Positions 22,899-32,228 of a DNA stretch of 64,000 nucleotides are shown one piece after another; position 1 is the first letter of the stretch; each line of letters opens with the position of its first letter. Source of the DNA: Hygrophila difformis (taxonomy: Eukaryota; Streptophyta; Magnoliopsida; Lamiales; Acanthaceae); assembly GCA_030278955.1 (NCBI GenBank), contig JAOANR010000003.1, forward strand, positions 34,490,054 to 34,554,053. The letters run 5' to 3'. The translations under genes and the position numbers were made by a program. Below the pieces are notes generated by a model that worked only from the letters and a program-made list of their open reading frames with translations, searched no databases and had not been told where the DNA came from.

Positions 22899-22947
22899 TC
22901 AGTATTTTATATACTGATAAAACCCGTTGTTCATTTTTCCATTACAG
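22899..22947 (+). promoter_or_regulatory. Conserved LTR stem-loop plus acceptor-like signal
   Basis: TCAGTAT (22899-22905) pairs with ATACTGA (22911-22917). CTGAT then leads through a T/C-rich tract to ACAG ending at 22947, 30 nt from the branch-like A. The upstream flank TAACTTAC is shared with the other LTRs. Confidence 0.65.
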
Positions 22948-23265
22948 AGTACGGAGCATGATCATGCATCGGGGGATTACTTTGGGCATTTAATTATTTG
23001 TTTTACATGACATGCATACGGGCTTGTTAACCCGAGTTTTGGCCATGTCGCCCCTGTATTTTAATTTCCGCTGCAACTTATTATTTTTATCATGTATGGA
23101 TGATATTACATTGTTATTTTTAAGTAATTCCGGACTTGCTTTTAGAACATTTTCCAACGCTCATAGCCTTGCATCTCTTTAGCAAGCTCGGAGAAACCGT
23201 GTCTTGCTAGGGAGGTGCGGCGGTGACACCTCGGCCTGGGTTATCAAATCCGGGGTGTTACAGAG

Positions 23266-23277
23266 TGGTATCAAAGC
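23266..23277 (+). promoter_or_regulatory. Primer binding site, initiator-Met tRNA type
   Basis: TGGTATCAAAGC lies 3 nt after the LTR end and differs by one base from the usual plant Met-tRNA primer site TGGTATCAGAGC. A 520-bp leader without ORF follows. Confidence 0.85.
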
Positions 23278-23796
23278 CCGGAAATATTTTTAAATTATTA
23301 TTATTATTTTGGCCAATATAGAGGCCCAAGATTTTTAAACAAATATTAATATTATTTTAAAATTTTTAAGTACCATTATTATTATTTAAATTTTAAGTTT
23401 CATTTCCATGGAACAAAATTTATTTGAAACCCATGGAAAATATTTACATATGCATAGAAATTTTTCCAACAAGTTTTTAAAGTCACGAAAATATTTTTCG
23501 GGGTTGGGGTAGCATTGTATAAAGCATACATGCATTCGCATACATACATACATGAATATCGCGCTAATTTTTTTTTATGTGAGTTAACAGTGTCAAAACT
23601 CTTACCTTCAAATTGGTCATGACATTGACTTAGAAGCGTTTGCTTTAAACTAATTCTGCCTCAGCCTTATAATTTGATCACCTAAGTTTAGCATTCTCCT
23701 ATCTATTACCTCTTTCCAATCCTACCTTGTAGATTTTCTTGAACGCTAACTTGCCTTAGATTAGAAACTCATCTTCACGTGTGTTGATAACAGAGA

Positions 23797-24209
23797 ATGG
23801 CACCTAAGGGAAAATCGAGAAAGGAAATCCCAAATAACACTAACGCTGACCTCCCCAACACACCGAACAATAATGAGATCCCTCAGAACATAGAAGGGCG
23901 AGTGCCTCATGTTCCCAACAATATGGATGGGCGTCTAAGGACTGTCGAGGAAGTTCTCGTAGTATTAGGAAATGCTGAAGTGCAACGTGCACAAGCGGGT
24001 GTACCACCACCGGTAACCCGGGTCAACTACTTAGCCTTGATAAACCCTTACCAACCACCCCACTACGCCGGCGAAGAGGACCCGGCTCAGCTAGAGGAAT
24101 GGATACGGACGTTCGACAAGCTGTTGAACGCCGTAAAGTGTCCCGACGGGGAAAAGGTTCACGTAGCTTCATACTACCTAGGAGGCGAGGCGGATGATTG
24201 GTGGCAAGT
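23797..24209 (+). CDS. gag: Gag, N-terminal part, cut by assembly gap
   Basis: The ATG at 23797 opens a frame that runs 137 codons into the gap. The start is basic and Asn/Pro-rich. From residue ~75 the sequence resembles plant Gypsy Gag (retrotransposon gag domain): PYQPPHYAGEEDPAQLEEWI, then VASYYLGGEADDWWQ. The decayed element at 57198-56327 encodes a clear relative (LEDWI, VASYFLGGDADDWW) on the minus strand. Gag forms the virus-like particle. The C-terminal half and CCHC knuckle are not available, since the sequence after the gap is unrelated. Start choice follows from the first ATG after the primer site and its position in the family. Confidence 0.85.
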
Positions 24210-24709
24210 NNNNNNNNNNNNNNNNNNNNNNNNNNNNNNNNNNNNNNNNNNNNNNNNNNNNNNNNNNNNNNNNNNNNNNNNNNNNNNNNNNNNNNNNNNN
24301 NNNNNNNNNNNNNNNNNNNNNNNNNNNNNNNNNNNNNNNNNNNNNNNNNNNNNNNNNNNNNNNNNNNNNNNNNNNNNNNNNNNNNNNNNNNNNNNNNNNN
24401 NNNNNNNNNNNNNNNNNNNNNNNNNNNNNNNNNNNNNNNNNNNNNNNNNNNNNNNNNNNNNNNNNNNNNNNNNNNNNNNNNNNNNNNNNNNNNNNNNNNN
24501 NNNNNNNNNNNNNNNNNNNNNNNNNNNNNNNNNNNNNNNNNNNNNNNNNNNNNNNNNNNNNNNNNNNNNNNNNNNNNNNNNNNNNNNNNNNNNNNNNNNN
24601 NNNNNNNNNNNNNNNNNNNNNNNNNNNNNNNNNNNNNNNNNNNNNNNNNNNNNNNNNNNNNNNNNNNNNNNNNNNNNNNNNNNNNNNNNNNNNNNNNNNN
24701 NNNNNNNNN
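24210..24709. other. Assembly gap, exactly 500 N
   Basis: Five hundred N interrupt the gag ORF. The round number suggests a placeholder scaffold join of unknown true size. All ORFs spanning it are artefacts. Confidence 0.99.
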
Positions 24710-25034
24710 TGATTTGCACGTATTGATCCATTTTGATGTCTTATTGGAGTGTTCTGCATTTCAGGTACAAAATTGGAGTAAAAATGAATTTGGCTTGAAA
24801 AACATCAAAATTGTGGAATAAATGGAGAAGTAGCAGGTGGTATGCCCACGCATAAGGGCTTTGGTCTGAGCTGCTGTCAAATACGGTTGCTGACATATTT
24901 CCAGCTCGATCGCTGAGGTGTTCTGTGACTTGGAGATTGATTTTCACCATCTTGAAAGATAAATCCTTGGGATTTTAGGATCTTGGAAAGTATCTAGTGG
25001 CTGGGAAACTTATTTCCAAAAGAGAAGTGAAGAA
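24710..25034. other. Unclassified sequence right of the gap
   Basis: No gag or pol similarity is visible. The phrases TGATTTGCACGTATTGATCC, GCATTTCAGGTACAAAATTGG and CATGCCCACGCATAAG resemble Athila/Tat-type LTR regions as I remember them, but no border was found. It is not the continuation of the gag on the left of the gap. Confidence 0.35.
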
Positions 25035-25363
25035 TTCAGTCCTAAACTTTTATTTTGTTCTATTTAGTCCTCTACCCCAATCACTCATTTTTATATTAAT
25101 TGGCCTTAAACCTTTCAAATTATTTCATTTTAGGCACAGAACCTTAAATTTTTTATTATTACTAATACATTTATCAAATAAATGCCCAACATACTTCCGT
25201 AAATAAAATTAAATACCAAACCTCATACATTGGGTTTGACCGCCTTGTTACCGGGTCTTTGAAGTTCCGAATTTTACGGACTCTCTCTAACCACCCGACC
25301 GTAACGATGGTTCATTGGTTCTGGTTTCCTTCAGCAACAATCAGCACAATCATACTTTGTGGA
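25035..25363. repeat. Left arm of a large inverted repeat
   Basis: It is the reverse complement of 34945-35290, roughly 90 percent or more by eye, with small indels. Outer ends match from AATTCAGTCC; inner ends fade after the ATCATACTTTG region. With the Gypsy element at 25405-34847 removed, the arms would be separated by only ~130 bp. Confidence 0.88.
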
Positions 25364-27283
25364 CAATAAAATTCAGGCTATTTTTTTAATATTTTTAATA
25401 ATATTGTAATACCCGAGAAATCAACATCGAGTATTAAATCCGAAAAAAAATTATTAATTGAATTAATTAATTGGATTTAACTATCGCAATCGAAATAATT
25501 CCGGGAGAGCGGAATTAAATATTTTCGCACGATAGCAACTCGAAGAGAGTTATCGGAATATCCAACAATCGGATAATCCAATATGATTTTTAAGATCAAA
25601 AATCATATTATAAAAAAAAAAAAAAAGGGGATGAGAAAATCGCTGCCTGGGGTGGCGCGGTGGCCGCGCGGTGGCGCGCCACCAGCGCGCCGCCACCCCA
25701 GTAGCAGCGTTTCAAACGCTGCTACGCGTTTTCATGCTTGTTTTGGCATTAAGTTCGATCTTAATGCCTTGAATCTATCCAAACCCCTTTCTCAGATGTT
25801 GGTGAGTGTATTGAGACTCTAATGGACGAATCTAGAAGCTTCTAGAACCATTTTATGGCTGTGAAGTTGGGAGAATGCATGCATTAGGATGACTCTTGCA
25901 CCAAGGAGTGATTAGGTGGTTTGGATGAGTTTTGGGGGAGTGTTTTCCAAGAGGGACTGCCATTACTTCGTCCTTCATAGTCCCTAGGGCCTTTAAGCCA
26001 CCATTGGGAACCTTAACATCCCATTCTTTACCCTCAATCAGTCCCCAAAATCCCTCATACACACTAATCCGAAAATCAGTCTTCTCTTGAGTGTTGTGAG
26101 TTGGTGAGAGTTATCCATCTTGTTCTTGGGGCTTTGGTCGAGTTGAAGCATTCCAATCCCTTCTCCTACGTCCAGGTAAGGTCTCTAAACCAATTCCTTG
26201 TTCGTTACTTCGAATTCTAGGCCCTAACATCAAGCTTTTATCCAAACACCTCAAAATAGGATTCGTTCGGTAGATCTCGGAGGTTTGAGGCTGTTCCGGT
26301 CGAGTTTGAGGATTCAACCAAAGAGGTTTTCGACACTACACTCTTGAGAAGTAAGTTAATGATGTGTATATCAATTTTTAGAGTGTTTGGTTGAGTAATC
26401 TTCGAGATATAGTTCAATCTTCATCTTGTGCCAAATCTGTCAACTAGGGTTTCTATCCGAGTAGTTTATTTGTTCAGCGTTTTTCGTCAAGATCCGTTCA
26501 CTTTTGGAAGAACTTGTCTAAATGAAAAATGTTCCTAACACTTTAAAGATGATGTCTGTAAATTTTCATAATTTTTGGAATTGATTTGGTCGACGAAAAC
26601 GGATCTGGTATTTTCTGCTATACTTGGTGACAGATTTTAATTCCTAGCATGTTCAGTTTTGTAGTTCATATTTCTCCTAGCCATGGTCGTTTTTGATGGT
26701 CGACTTCTTCATGAAAATTGTTCATCTATGTGTCTAGTTTACTCCTGTTAAATTTCAGAATTTTTGGAACAACCTTCGAATTGATATGGATTTTTGAGTA
26801 AGCTGTGGTCGGATGAACAGTGGTACTTGCACCCTTTTGAAAACAAGTTTCTGAAATGAATTTTTTTGAGTGACTTAGAGTCCGAATTTGCTAAGGCCTA
26901 TTTCTGAGAAAAATGTTTATTTTGATGTCGCCTAGCACCTGTAAAATTTTCAGAATTTTTCACAAAGTTTTACTACATTTCCTAATACGCTTTTGAAAAC
27001 TGCCACAGTGTAGTCTTACCGGTGAAATTTGGTTTCGTACGTTTCGGTAGTTTTTGAGTCGATTGCTACTCTTTTACGAATCCTATGAATTCTGGAAATG
27101 TAGATATATGTTGTGATGATCAAAATGTGGTTTTGAAACTTTGTGAGTTTTGATCGAGTTAGATGTTCAATTTGGAGGGTAAGTGCACTTGGCGTGGGCT
27201 CGTTGGGCCGCCCCCTCTTTTTTGGTGGCCAAAACGGCGCCAAGGAAATATTATTATGTTGCGTGATTGTATGAGTCTATACT

Positions 27284-27463
27284 CCTAGGTGTATCCGTAG
27301 GGGTTACCTAGGGCTCCGGAGTGTGTCTGTATAGGGTCCGCTGCTCTCACATTGTGGATACCGTCGGCTTGTGGACATAAGTGCCCAAGCGGGTAATTGA
27401 TCCCAAAACGGCTAAGGCCCTGGATCGTCGATACCGGCAGCTTGTGGACATAAGCGCCCAAGC
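27284..27463 (+). repeat. U3 hairpin cluster
   Basis: CCTAGGT (27284-27290) pairs with ACCTAGG (27306-27312) around a loop containing TATCCGTAGGGG, the inverse of the block at 50122-50151. Two further units have GCTTG/CAAGC arms (27367-27390 and 27440-27463) around TGGACATAAGNGCC. The copy in the 3' LTR is at 34107-34286. Confidence 0.85.
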
Positions 27464-27513
27464 GGGTAATGTTTTGGATGTCCTCGATCAAAATGAACAA
27501 TGGTGTGGTAAAG

Positions 27514-27520
27514 TATATAA
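27514..27520 (+). promoter_or_regulatory. TATA box of the LTR promoter
   Basis: TATATAA followed by AGG lies 50 bp after the hairpin cluster and 104 bp before the leader stem-loop. Transcription would start near 27545-27555, so the stem-loop would lie in the leader RNA. The copy in the 3' LTR is at 34337-34343. Confidence 0.6.
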
Positions 27521-27623
27521 AGGAATCCCTGTAAATTATTTTTACTCGTTCGTTAGATTAAATTCCTAACTTTTTATTACTCTTCTAAACCTTTAAATTT
27601 TGTTATGCTATACGTTAACTTAC

Positions 27624-27671
27624 TCAGTACCGTTTGTACTGATAAATTGTTATTTCCTATTTTTTTCGCAG
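27624..27671 (+). promoter_or_regulatory. Conserved LTR stem-loop plus acceptor-like signal
   Basis: TCAGTAC (27624-27630) pairs with GTACTGA (27636-27642) around CGTTT. CTGAT is followed by a strong pyrimidine tract, then CGCAG ending at 27671, 29 nt from the branch-like A. A possible donor CTGTAAAT lies near 27530. Duplicated in the 3' LTR at 34447-34494. Confidence 0.65.
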
Positions 27672-28027
27672 AGTAAGTGTTGGCGCATTGGGATGGGACT
27701 TTCCAAGAATAAGGACTTGTCGCATTTTATGATTACTTTAAATTTCTGCACTTTGGACTTTACTATTGGACTTTGGACTTTGGTTTTTGGCCGTCTGTTT
27801 GGCCCCATTTTTATTTGTTTTAGCTTCCGCACTGATTATTACTGTGATGCATGAGATACTCTGATTTTAATTCGGGTATGATTGAATAGTTTTTAAATTG
27901 TTTTGAAAAATTGATACAACTTAGCCTTAGCATTTTTCTAGATGAGCTCGACTTGGGTCGGGTCTTGTTTAGAAAAGTGTGGCGGTAATGCCCTGGCCTG
28001 GGAAATCAAATCCGGGGTGTTACAAAG

Positions 28028-28039
28028 TGGTATCAGAGC
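28028..28039 (+). promoter_or_regulatory. Primer binding site, initiator-Met tRNA
   Basis: TGGTATCAGAGC, the standard plant Met-tRNA primer site, lies 3 nt after the 5' LTR. Confidence 0.93.
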
Positions 28040-28288
28040 CCGAAAATTTTCAAGCTATTATTTTTCGGCCCACTATAGAGGCCCAAATTATTTAATATTA
28101 TTTTTAAGCATTTTAAGTATTATTTCCATGGAAAAAGGGAATTTTATTTTTGAAACCCATGGAAAAGTATATCTTGCAAATTCGACAAGTCTTAAAAACT
28201 TAGTACTATTTTTGGGGGGGAAGCATGTGCATTAACAAATTATTTTCTATGTGTGGCATATCCCTTAATGTAAAATTTGCATGATTAG

Positions 28289-28570
28289 ATGGCCGACCCG
28301 AGGTTACAAGATTCCATCATGCGTTTATTGTGCTCCATGTCGGATATCACGCACGAACTTCGCCATATCTCTAGGGATGCCGCAAACGATAGAAATAGGA
28401 TTGTGGCTATAGAGGAGGAGGAGTTTGACCCCGATGAGTTCATCAACGTTGAGGAGGAAGAGGAGGACCCCGAGGAGGTTGTGGAGAACCCTCCACTGCC
28501 TCTTGATACCGACGAGGAGATCGAGGCTGATCGCCGGATGCTTGGCTATTCTCCCGACTACTTGATCTAG
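28289..28570 (+). CDS. Acidic 93-aa ORF in the gag position
   Basis: The ATG at 28289 opens 93 codons. The N-terminal ~45 residues are mixed and possibly helical (MADPRLQDSIMRLLCSMSD). The C-terminal half is strongly acidic with two Glu runs and ends MLGYSPDYLI. There is no CCHC knuckle and no gag domain. It occupies the place of gag between the primer site and pol. The frame is intact although the element is otherwise only partly coding, which fits either youth or a function. It could be a replacement leader ORF, a captured gene piece or chance. I do not recognise the protein. Confidence 0.5.
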   Translation: MADPRLQDSIMRLLCSMSDITHELRHISRDAANDRNRIVAIEEEEFDPDEFINVEEEEEDPEEVVENPPLPLDTDEEIEADRRMLGYSPDYLI

Positions 28571-28842
28571 ACTTTATCATGCGTTCTATCTTGTTGGACT
28601 TTTACCGCTTTTCGCTACTAGTTCCCTATCATTTCCGTACCTAATATTATCGCATATTGATTATCTTGATGGTACCACATTTTCTGTAGTGGTGACCTAG
28701 TAGTATTTGATGTAGTAGCCTTGTTATTAAATCGTTATCATCTAGTGGAATTTCGTATTTAGTTTTCTCTTTCCTTTCTTGCCCATGTCAGTGATCTTTA
28801 ACACTTAGAACCTATGAGATTGAGTTCTAACCCTAGTCTAAC
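28571..28842 (+). other. Non-coding spacer before truncated pol
   Basis: These 270 bp of mixed sequence carry stops in all forward frames. They replace the gag C-terminus, zinc knuckle and protease N-terminus expected here. The deletion join lies near 28846-28860, where similarity to the protease of the other Gypsy element begins. Confidence 0.6.
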
Positions 28843-31800
28843 TTGACTATTAACTTTCATCTAACTGCGAATCTCATAGAATTTGACCTTAAGGATTTCG
28901 ACATCATTTTGGGAATGGACTGGTTGACGAGGTACAAGGCTGTTATCGAATGCCAGAAGCAGAAGATCTCGTTGGCGAAGAGTCGCGGAAAGAAGGTCAT
29001 TTACTATATGCAGCCTCAGAAGAAGGGTGCCAAGATAGTAAATGCATTAAAGTTCTGCAATCTCATGCAGAAGGGATACCAACTGTACGCGTGCTACGTG
29101 CATAATCTGGAAGGCGAGGAGAACAAGATCGACAATATCCCCGTCGTGAACGAATACCCAGATGTCTTTCCGGAGGATATTCCAGGAATGCCTCCTGAGC
29201 GAGAAGTGGAGTTCACGATCGATCTCGTGCCCGGAATCGAACCGGTGTCGAAGGCACCATATCGCATGGCGCCTGCTGAGATGAAGGAGCTGAAAGAACA
29301 ACTAGAGGAGTTGTTATCTAAGGGATATATTCGGCCGAGCACATCACCGTGGGGAGCTCCAGTCCTGTTCGTGAAAAAGAAGGACGGCGGACTCCGATTG
29401 TGCATCGACTACCGAGGTCTTAATCAAGTGACGATTAAGAACAAGTACCCGCTACCTAGGATCGAAGATCTCTTCGATCAACTGAAAGGAGCGTCGGTAT
29501 TTTCAAAGGTTGATCTAAGGTCGGGATACCACCAATTGCGTATCGCCGAGAACGATATACCCAAGACAGCTTTCCGAACAAGATATGGACACTACGAATT
29601 CACCGTAATGTCCTTCGGTCTGACTAATGCTCCCGCAGTATTCATGAACCTCATGAATAGCGTTTTCCGAGAGTTACTAGACACATGTGTAGTCGTATTT
29701 ATCGACGACATCCTAGTTTACTCAAGGAATAAGGAAGAGCATAGTAGTCATTTGCACCAAGTACTCGGACTTTTGAGGAAGAATCAACTCTACGCGAAGC
29801 TGTCTAAGTGCGAGTTTTGGAAGAATGAAGTCGCTTTTCTAGGTCATATAGTATCGGCTAAAGGAGTATCAGTCGACCCGGCGAAGATATCAGCAGTGTC
29901 TGAATGGCCGGCACCAACAAACCAGACCGAGGTAAGAAGTTTCCTAGGTCTAGCCGGATACTACCAAAGATTCGTGAAGGACTTTTCTAAAATTGCGAGA
30001 CCGATGACCCAACTCCTGAAGAAAGGATTGAAGTTTGATTGGACAGCTGAGTGTGAGCAGTCATTCCGTGAGCTTAAGGGGAGACTCACATCAGCACCGG
30101 TTTTAGCGTTGCCATCAGAGGCTGAGGATTATGAGGTGTATAGTGACGCCTCAAAGGAAGGTCTTGGTTGCGTGCTAATGCAAAACCGTAGAGTGATTGC
30201 TTATGCATCTAGGCAACTCAAGACGCACGAGGTAAACTACCCGACACATGATCTGGAACTAGCAGCGGTAGTGTTCGCTCTTAAGATCTGGCGACACTAT
30301 CTATATGGACGAACTTGTCGGATGTTTACAGATCACAAAAGCCTCAAGTATATATTTACTCAGAAAGAGTTAAATATGAGGCAGAGGAGATGGCTCGAGC
30401 TGATCAAGGATTACGATCTGGATATAGCCTACCATGAAGGCAAGGCGAACGTCGTAGCAGATACGTTGAGTCGCAAGATGAGGCACACGGCGAACACACT
30501 CATTCTACCTTCGGGACTGTATATGGACCTAGCTAAGTTAGATACTGAACTAGTCCATTATGGAACCGTGGTGGAGACAGTGAACGCCATAACATTTGAA
30601 TCTACCGTATTTGACGAGATTCGAGAAGCCCAACCGGACGACGAGAATCTCCAGAGGATCAAAGAAAAAATAAGTGAAGGTAAGGCGGTAGGATTCACGA
30701 CTCATGAAGACGGAAGTGTTCGTTTTAAAGGAAGATGGTGCGTTCCTCATAAGTGCGAGGAATTGAAGAGGAAGCTTATGGAAGAAGGCCACAGTACACC
30801 TTATTCAGTCCACCCTGGTGGGGATAAGTTGTACAAAGACTTAAAGAAAATCTATTGGTGGCCGCGGATGAAGAAGGATGTTGCCGACTTTGTGGCTAAG
30901 TGCATAACCTGCCAGAAGGTGAAGGCAGTAAGGCAAAAACCGCTAGGATTGGTAAAGCCATTGGAGATCCCAAGCTGGAAGTGGGACAGCATCTCCATGG
31001 ATTTTGTTTCAGGGTTGCCAAGATCTCCCCGAGGAATGAATAAGATTTGGGTAATAGTCGACCGGTTAACAAAGACCGCCATTTTCATACCAATGAAGGA
31101 AAATTGGTCGATGGATCAACTAGCTAAGGCATACATCGAGAACGTGGTCCGAAGGCACGGAGTACCGCATGATATTATCTCAGACCGGGATAGTAGATTC
31201 GTCTCCAACTTCTGGACTAAATTACAAGAAGCCTTAGGAACCCAAATCAAGATGAGCACAGCTTTTCATCCAATGACGGACGGTCAGACTGAGCGCACGA
31301 TTCAGACGCTCGAAGACATGCTAAGAGCGTGTGTACTCGAATTCAAGGGAAGTTGGGAAGACCACTTGCCGTTGATTGAATTCTCGTACAACAACAGTTA
31401 TCACGCTAGCATAGGCATGGCACCGTTCGAAGCGCTTTACGGACGGAAGTGTCGTAGTCCGTTGTGCTGGACGAAGGATGATGATTCGGCAGTTGTTGGA
31501 CCGCAGCTCATTGAGGATATGAATAGCAAGATCAAGGTGGTTCAACAGAAAATGAAAGCCGCGCAAGATAGGCAGAAGAGCTACGCCGACACTAGGCGAC
31601 AAGAGTTGGAATTTGAGGTGGGAGACAAGGTCATGCTGAAAGTATCGCCCATGAAGGGGGTGATGCGATTCGGTAAACGAGGGAAACTAAGTCCTCGCTA
31701 CATTGGTCCGTACGAGATTTTGGATCGTGTAGGTACCTTGGCTTATCGATTGGCACTTCCACCAGAGTTGTCGCGAGTGCACAACGTATTCCATGTTTCT

Positions 31801-32064
31801 CAACTGAAGAAATATGTGCACGACCCAACTCACGTGTTGCAACCCGACGTGATTGAGCTAGATGATGACTTGACATACGAGGAGTATCCGATCGAGGTAC
31901 TTGACGTCAAGGAAAGGGTCACAAGGAACAAGACTGTGAGGATGGTGAAGATCCTATGGTCGAATCATGGCACCGAGGAAGCAACGTGGGAATTGGAAGC
32001 GGATATGAAGCAGAGATATCCCAACCTTTTCCGAAGCGACTCAGGAGCAGTTATGGGGGCATAA
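28843..32064 (+). CDS. pol: Gypsy Pol: partial protease, RT, RNase H, integrase, chromodomain
   Basis: The open frame of ~1073 codons has no break. The first in-frame ATG is at 28915; the upstream stop is at 28834, so the natural start is unclear. The N-terminus holds only the C-terminal half of the aspartic protease ([10 protein letters not shown]); the catalytic DSG is absent. RT follows with FIDD at residue ~285, RNase H with [10 protein letters not shown] at ~431, an HHCC integrase zinc domain ending CITCQK at ~690, and the DDE core (MDFVSGLP ~718, ISDRDSRF ~779, QTERT ~815). A chromodomain with [13 protein letters not shown] and [13 protein letters not shown] lies at ~1010-1062. Reverse transcription and integration functions look intact. 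Particle proteins and a working protease would have to be supplied in trans. Confidence 0.92.
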   Translation: MTINFHLTANLIEFDLKDFDIILGMDWLTRYKAVIECQKQKISLAKSRGKKVIYYMQPQKKGAKIVNALKFCNLMQKGYQLYACYVHNLEGEENKIDNIPVVNEYPDVFPEDIPGMPPEREVEFTIDLVPGIEPVSKAPYRMAPAEMKELKEQLEELLSKGYIRPSTSPWGAPVLFVKKKDGGLRLCIDYRGLNQVTIKNKYPLPRIEDLFDQLKGASVFSKVDLRSGYHQLRIAENDIPKTAFRTRYGHYEFTVMSFGLTNAPAVFMNLMNSVFRELLDTCVVVFIDDILVYSRNKEEHSSHLHQVLGLLRKNQLYAKLSKCEFWKNEVAFLGHIVSAKGVSVDPAKISAVSEWPAPTNQTEVRSFLGLAGYYQRFVKDFSKIARPMTQLLKKGLKFDWTAECEQSFRELKGRLTSAPVLALPSEAEDYEVYSDASKEGLGCVLMQNRRVIAYASRQLKTHEVNYPTHDLELAAVVFALKIWRHYLYGRTCRMFTDHKSLKYIFTQKELNMRQRRWLELIKDYDLDIAYHEGKANVVADTLSRKMRHTANTLILPSGLYMDLAKLDTELVHYGTVVETVNAITFESTVFDEIREAQPDDENLQRIKEKISEGKAVGFTTHEDGSVRFKGRWCVPHKCEELKRKLMEEGHSTPYSVHPGGDKLYKDLKKIYWWPRMKKDVADFVAKCITCQKVKAVRQKPLGLVKPLEIPSWKWDSISMDFVSGLPRSPRGMNKIWVIVDRLTKTAIFIPMKENWSMDQLAKAYIENVVRRHGVPHDIISDRDSRFVSNFWTKLQEALGTQIKMSTAFHPMTDGQTERTIQTLEDMLRACVLEFKGSWEDHLPLIEFSYNNSYHASIGMAPFEALYGRKCRSPLCWTKDDDSAVVGPQLIEDMNSKIKVVQQKMKAAQDRQKSYADTRRQELEFEVGDKVMLKVSPMKGVMRFGKRGKLSPRYIGPYEILDRVGTLAYRLALPPELSRVHNVFHVSQLKKYVHDPTHVLQPDVIELDDDLTYEEYPIEVLDVKERVTRNKTVRMVKILWSNHGTEEATWELEADMKQRYPNLFRSDSGAVMGA

Positions 32065-32228
32065 CTGCAGTCCTAAGGGGGAGAGGATGTGATACCCCGC
32101 GCAGAGTCGTCGCGAGCTGAGGTAAGAATTTTAAATTGCGAGCCTCAATAAATTCTTTGTGCCAATGATTAATTTTCCGAAGTGCGACCCAACTTCGAGG
32201 ACGAAGTTGATTTCTAATGAGGGTAGAC
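32065..32228 (+). promoter_or_regulatory. 3' tail with two purine tracts before the 3' LTR
   Basis: After the pol stop, CTAAGGGGGAGAGGATG is followed by TGTGATACCCC, which looks like a purine tract plus LTR start. About 140 bp later the real junction follows: ACTTCGAGGACGAAGT, a short purine run GAGGGTAGAC and the LTR at 32229. Confidence 0.7.

Larger units (their letters stand above)
20196..23262 (+). mobile_element. Gypsy LTR (3067 bp) with primer site and gag downstream
   Basis: It starts TGTAATACCCGGGG and ends CCGGGGTGTTACA, directly followed by a Met-type primer site. It serves as 5' LTR for the gag at 23797, yet a polypurine tract also precedes it, as for a 3' LTR. A shared LTR in a tandem element, or an assembly join, would explain this. 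It contains a GC-rich island (20697-20825), two hairpin arrays (22227-22589), a TATA-like AATATAAAAG (about 22626-22635) and the conserved leader stem-loop (22899-22917). Confidence 0.85.
25405..28024 (+). repeat. 5' LTR of the gag-less Gypsy element
   Basis: TGTAATACCCGAG...GGTGTTACA. Inside: a GC-rich palindromic island (25650-25697), a CCGGAG-type stem-loop (27284-27312), two TGGACATAAG hairpins (27367-27463), a TATA box (27514-27520) and the leader stem-loop with acceptor-like signal (27624-27671). Confidence 0.93.

Noticed and set aside
24174..24821. Long ORFs across the N gap
   Set aside because: They are produced by undefined bases.
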